Shown here piece by piece: positions 43,799 through 46,257 of a DNA stretch of 46,257 nt (position 1 is its first letter; every line of letters starts with the position of its first letter). This stretch comes from Gammaproteobacteria bacterium (lineage in GTDB: Bacteria > Pseudomonadota > Gammaproteobacteria > UBA6429 > Thiohalophilaceae). The notes below the pieces were generated by a model. The model was not told the origin of the DNA. It made no database searches and was given only the letters and a program-made list of their open reading frames with translations. The stretch lies in contig JAOULO010000026.1 of assembly GCA_029881995.1 (NCBI GenBank), positions 1-46,257 of the forward strand, read 5' to 3'. The position numbers and the translations under genes were made by a program.

Positions 43799-44778
43799 AA
43801 ACGATGTACCTGTCCACGATAGAGTAAAAATAAAAACATTGGTACACCAATGGCTGCCGATATAACACCAACGGGTAATTGCTGAGGTGCAATAATAGTG
43901 CGTGACAGAGTATCTGCCAGAATAAGCATGCTACCCCCCATTAAGGCGGAGGCAGGTAACAAAATCCGATTATCAGAAAATCCCATCAGGCGGATTAAAT
44001 GGGGAATAACCAGCCCGATAAAACCGATACTGCCTGCCAGGGTAACGGCCGTGGCTGTCATCAGTGAGGCAAGAATATAAATCAATAAACGTAACTGGTT
44101 TGTCTTCACACCTAATGAAGCGGCCTGAAGTTCGCCCTGGCTGAGAATATTCAAATTTCGTGCAACAGAAATACTGATTAATAGACCAGCGATTAATACG
44201 ATTACACTAGGGCCGATGGTTTCTGCATAACCCAGATCACCCATTAACCAGAACAGCATACTGCGCAGGTTTTGATCGGGACTGATGGCCAGCAGGAAGC
44301 TGATCATGGCTCCCCAGCCGGAAGCCAGGACGATGCCGGTTAATAATAGACGGGTCGGTGTCCAACTGCCCTGGCCATGAGACAGGCCAAACACCAATAA
44401 CATGGCGCAAAGTGCCCCAACAAAGGCACTGCCTGAGAGTGCCAGGCCACTCAGGCCGGTAAGAATCGCGATCAGTGCCGCGACGGCTGCACCACCGGAT
44501 ATGCCTAATACATAAGGGTCTGCGAGAGGATTGCGGAGCAAAACCTGCATTAAGGCACCCGATAAGGCCAGTAAGCCCCCTGTGATAAATGCCGCAGCTG
44601 CACGAGGCAGGCGCAGTTCCAGCACGAGTTGCTGGGCCATGGTTTTCTGCTCAACATAAAAACTGCTGATGATCTCAGGCCAACTGATGGAAAGACTACC
44701 GGCATAGAGAGCTAGTAGCAGGCATCCGATACTAATAAGGGATAGGGTAATGAGTAAGCTGATGGCCCGATGGTTCAT
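43795..44778 (-). CDS. btuC: Cobalamin ABC transporter permease
   Basis: 327 residues of the FecCD family with about ten membrane helices. Characteristic segments are LRLPRAAAAFITGGLLALSGALMQVLLRNPLADPYVLGISGGAA, GSIGFIGLVIPHLIRL and LPVGVISAAIGVPMFLFLL. It pairs with the ATPase downstream (4-base overlap) and should form BtuC2D2. It starts 45 bases after the HAD gene stop, so it is probably read on the same transcript. Confidence 0.9.
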   Translation of the reverse strand: MNHRAISLLITLSLISIGCLLLALYAGSLSISWPEIISSFYVEQKTMAQQLVLELRLPRAAAAFITGGLLALSGALMQVLLRNPLADPYVLGISGGAAVAALIAILTGLSGLALSGSAFVGALCAMLLVFGLSHGQGSWTPTRLLLTGIVLASGWGAMISFLLAISPDQNLRSMLFWLMGDLGYAETIGPSVIVLIAGLLISISVARNLNILSQGELQAASLGVKTNQLRLLIYILASLMTATAVTLAGSIGFIGLVIPHLIRLMGFSDNRILLPASALMGGSMLILADTLSRTIIAPQQLPVGVISAAIGVPMFLFLLYRGQVHRL

Positions 44779-44823
44779 GAGTTAGCAAGATACCCCATCA
44801 GCCCGGAAGACAAAAGCCGCGAG

Positions 44824-45483
44824 CTATTCGTCACGTAAGCTGATGATTGGCCAGCCTACCATTTCGGCATGCTGTGCGAGGGTTTCATCGGGATCCACGG
44901 CCACCGGATTTTCTACGCGTTCAAGCAGAGGAATATCATTCAGGGAATCACTATAAAACCAGCTGCCTTCCATTGAGTGTTGAGTACTGGCCAACCAGGC
45001 ATCGAGTCGTTTGATCTTACCTTCCTGGAAACAGGGTACACCGCTAACTTGACCAGTGTATCGGCCATCCAGCATTTCTGGTTCAGTGGCAAGCAGGTGC
45101 TCTATACCCAGTTCTTCAGCGATAGGTTGGGTAACAAAGCGATTTGTGGCGGTAATGATCATCAGGATATCTCCCTGCTGGCGATGTTTTTCCAGTAAAG
45201 CTCGACTTTTCTGACTGATGATGGGGAGGATCTGACTGGCCATAAATTCCTGGTGCAGTTGTTTTAGGGTCGATGGCTCCATTTCAGCCAGGGGTCGCAG
45301 ACTGAAGGCAAGAAACTCATAGATATTCAGCTGACCGGCTTTATATTCCTCATAAAACCGCAGGTTCTCTCGTTCATAGGCATCCCCATCGACCACGCCC
45401 TTACTGGCCAGAAATCGGCCCCATAGATAGTCACTGTCGCCTGTTAGTAAGGTGTTATCGAGGTCAAAAATTGCCAGAGTCAC
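44824..45483 (-). CDS. HAD-family phosphatase (SerB-like, HAD-IB)
   Basis: 219 residues. The nucleophile motif is IFDLDNTLLTGDSD (Asp7, Asp9), the second motif IITATNRF, and the last motif FYSDSLNDIPLLERV. The helical cap of the phosphoserine phosphatase-like group follows motif I. Substrate is unknown; phosphoserine or a similar small phosphoester is possible. It is the first gene of a probable HAD-btuC-btuD transcript, so a cobalamin-pathway phosphatase role (CobC-like step) is conceivable but unproved. Confidence 0.87.
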   Translation of the reverse strand: MTLAIFDLDNTLLTGDSDYLWGRFLASKGVVDGDAYERENLRFYEEYKAGQLNIYEFLAFSLRPLAEMEPSTLKQLHQEFMASQILPIISQKSRALLEKHRQQGDILMIITATNRFVTQPIAEELGIEHLLATEPEMLDGRYTGQVSGVPCFQEGKIKRLDAWLASTQHSMEGSWFYSDSLNDIPLLERVENPVAVDPDETLAQHAEMVGWPIISLRDE

Positions 45484-45681
45484 TGGGAAATATCCTGTTC
45501 GTTTTGTGTAAAAGGCCGCAATCTTACCTCAGATTCAGCTAGACCCCATAGCCTGACTCGGCTATTATTAGTATGTTACTGTTTTTAAAGTAGTTTTTAT
45601 AAAAACAAAGATTTGCCGGACGGGGGCTATTTATGGAAAAATGGCTTGTTACTAACCATTTTGGAAAAGGCTTGTTCATAA

Positions 45682-46197
45682 GTGATTGATTCAGAAGGAT
45701 ACAGGGCCAATGTCGGCATCATTCTCTGTAACCAGGCAGATCAACTGTTCTGGGCGCGGCGTATTGGTGAAGATGCCTGGCAGTTCCCTCAGGGCGGCAT
45801 TCAGTCCAATGAGTCCCCCGAACAGGCCCTGTTTCGTGAGTTGAATGAAGAAGTCGGTCTACAGCCAGATGATGTACAGGTGGTTGGATGTACTCAGGGC
45901 TGGTTACGGTATGATATACCCAAGCGGTTTTTACGACGTCATATCAAGCCGGTTTGTATTGGCCAGAAACAACTCTGGTATCTGTTACGTCTGGTCGGAG
46001 ATGAACAGCGGGTCTATTTGAATAACACCAAAACCCCGGAGTTTGATCGCTGGCGTTGGGTCAATTACTGGCTGCCTGTCAAAGAAGTTGTTCCATTTAA
46101 GCGTCAGGTCTATCGTCAGGCACTGGAAGAGCTGGCACCACTGTTACAACTGGTGGGTGGCAGTCAGCAGCTTGCCGGTTGTGTAAAACACCGCTAG
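45682..46197 (+). CDS. rppH: RNA pyrophosphohydrolase
   Basis: 171 residues from a GTG start giving [17 protein letters not shown], close to E. coli RppH throughout. The Nudix box starts at GGIQSNE and ends RELNEEVGL, and the following [16 protein letters not shown] and [22 protein letters not shown] are conserved. It removes pyrophosphate from the 5' end of mRNA to start decay. A short open frame (45633-45689) overlaps the start, but has no support as a gene. Confidence 0.97.
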   Translation: MIDSEGYRANVGIILCNQADQLFWARRIGEDAWQFPQGGIQSNESPEQALFRELNEEVGLQPDDVQVVGCTQGWLRYDIPKRFLRRHIKPVCIGQKQLWYLLRLVGDEQRVYLNNTKTPEFDRWRWVNYWLPVKEVVPFKRQVYRQALEELAPLLQLVGGSQQLAGCVKHR

Positions 46198-46257
46198 TTT
46201 CCACATTATCCTCATTATAAAGATGGAGAGGCCATGTCAGGGCTGACATGCAGATGG

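Noticed and set aside
45633-45689. 18-residue open frame overlapping the rppH start
   Set aside because: Weak ribosome site and no family resemblance; kept only as a remote possibility of a leader peptide.
46234-46257. Possible start of another gene at the right edge (MSGLTCRW)
   Set aside because: GGAGAGG precedes the ATG, but only eight codons are visible and no family can be judged.

Overview
The window looks like chromosome of a chemolithoautotrophic, probably sulfur-oxidising gammaproteobacterium. The evidence is a bacterial class I phosphoribulokinase (Calvin cycle), a K+-independent type membrane pyrophosphatase, two rhodanese-domain proteins, a gammaproteobacterial RppH, a YfaZ-family porin, TonB-dependent cobalamin uptake, and PilZ, HDOD and cyclic-nucleotide-binding regulators. 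The species cannot be named from this. No phage, transposase, CRISPR array, rRNA or tRNA was seen.

Layout. 1-4.7 kb (minus strand): the 5' part of a MetA-like homoserine acyltransferase behind a P-loop ATPase, a TPR/beta-barrel outer-membrane protein, and an ECF sigma / zinc-finger anti-sigma / acidic repeat protein operon ending at a terminator. 4.9-15.6 kb: a region rich in signalling and envelope genes. It holds a DUF481 barrel, two PilZ proteins, an IscR-like regulator lacking the cluster cysteines, a periplasmic rhodanese, a tandem cNMP-binding protein followed by an HDOD protein, a YfaZ porin, a HAD hydrolase gene broken by a frameshift, an HU-like protein, YjbQ, a Rieske protein, an SH3/coiled-coil membrane protein and a cNMP-cNMP-rhodanese fusion. 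15.5-20.6 kb (minus): HIT, aldo/keto reductase, FIST protein, phosphoribulokinase and purD. 20.8-28 kb (plus): a membrane-anchored metallophosphoesterase, galE and a 1479-residue lipoprotein of no recognised family.

28-45.5 kb is dominated by vitamin B12. Cobyric acid synthase (minus) is back to back with cbiB-cobD-btuF-methyltransferase (plus). After a PhyH dioxygenase, a small NAD(P)-binding protein with a perfect FNR-type box upstream, and hppA, there is a compact minus-strand operon btuB-tonB-adenosyltransferase-second btuF-like protein. This operon is headed by a clear cobalamin riboswitch. A ParA-like ATPase and the HAD/btuC/btuD group follow. The pieces make sense together: B12 and corrinoids enter through BtuB with its own TonB, are bound by one of two BtuF-type proteins, cross the inner membrane by BtuCD, are adenosylated, and the lower-ligand arm is built by CobQ, CbiB and CobD. 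Early corrin-ring genes and the nucleotide-loop genes cobU/S/T are not in this window.

The points most worth a second look are the competing helices visible in the riboswitch expression platform, the cNMP-rhodanese fusion, the sigma/anti-sigma operon with an in-frame hexanucleotide repeat, the giant lipoprotein and the unusual palindrome-rich sequence before it, the second btuF-like gene under riboswitch control, and a candidate small RNA ending at 7920.
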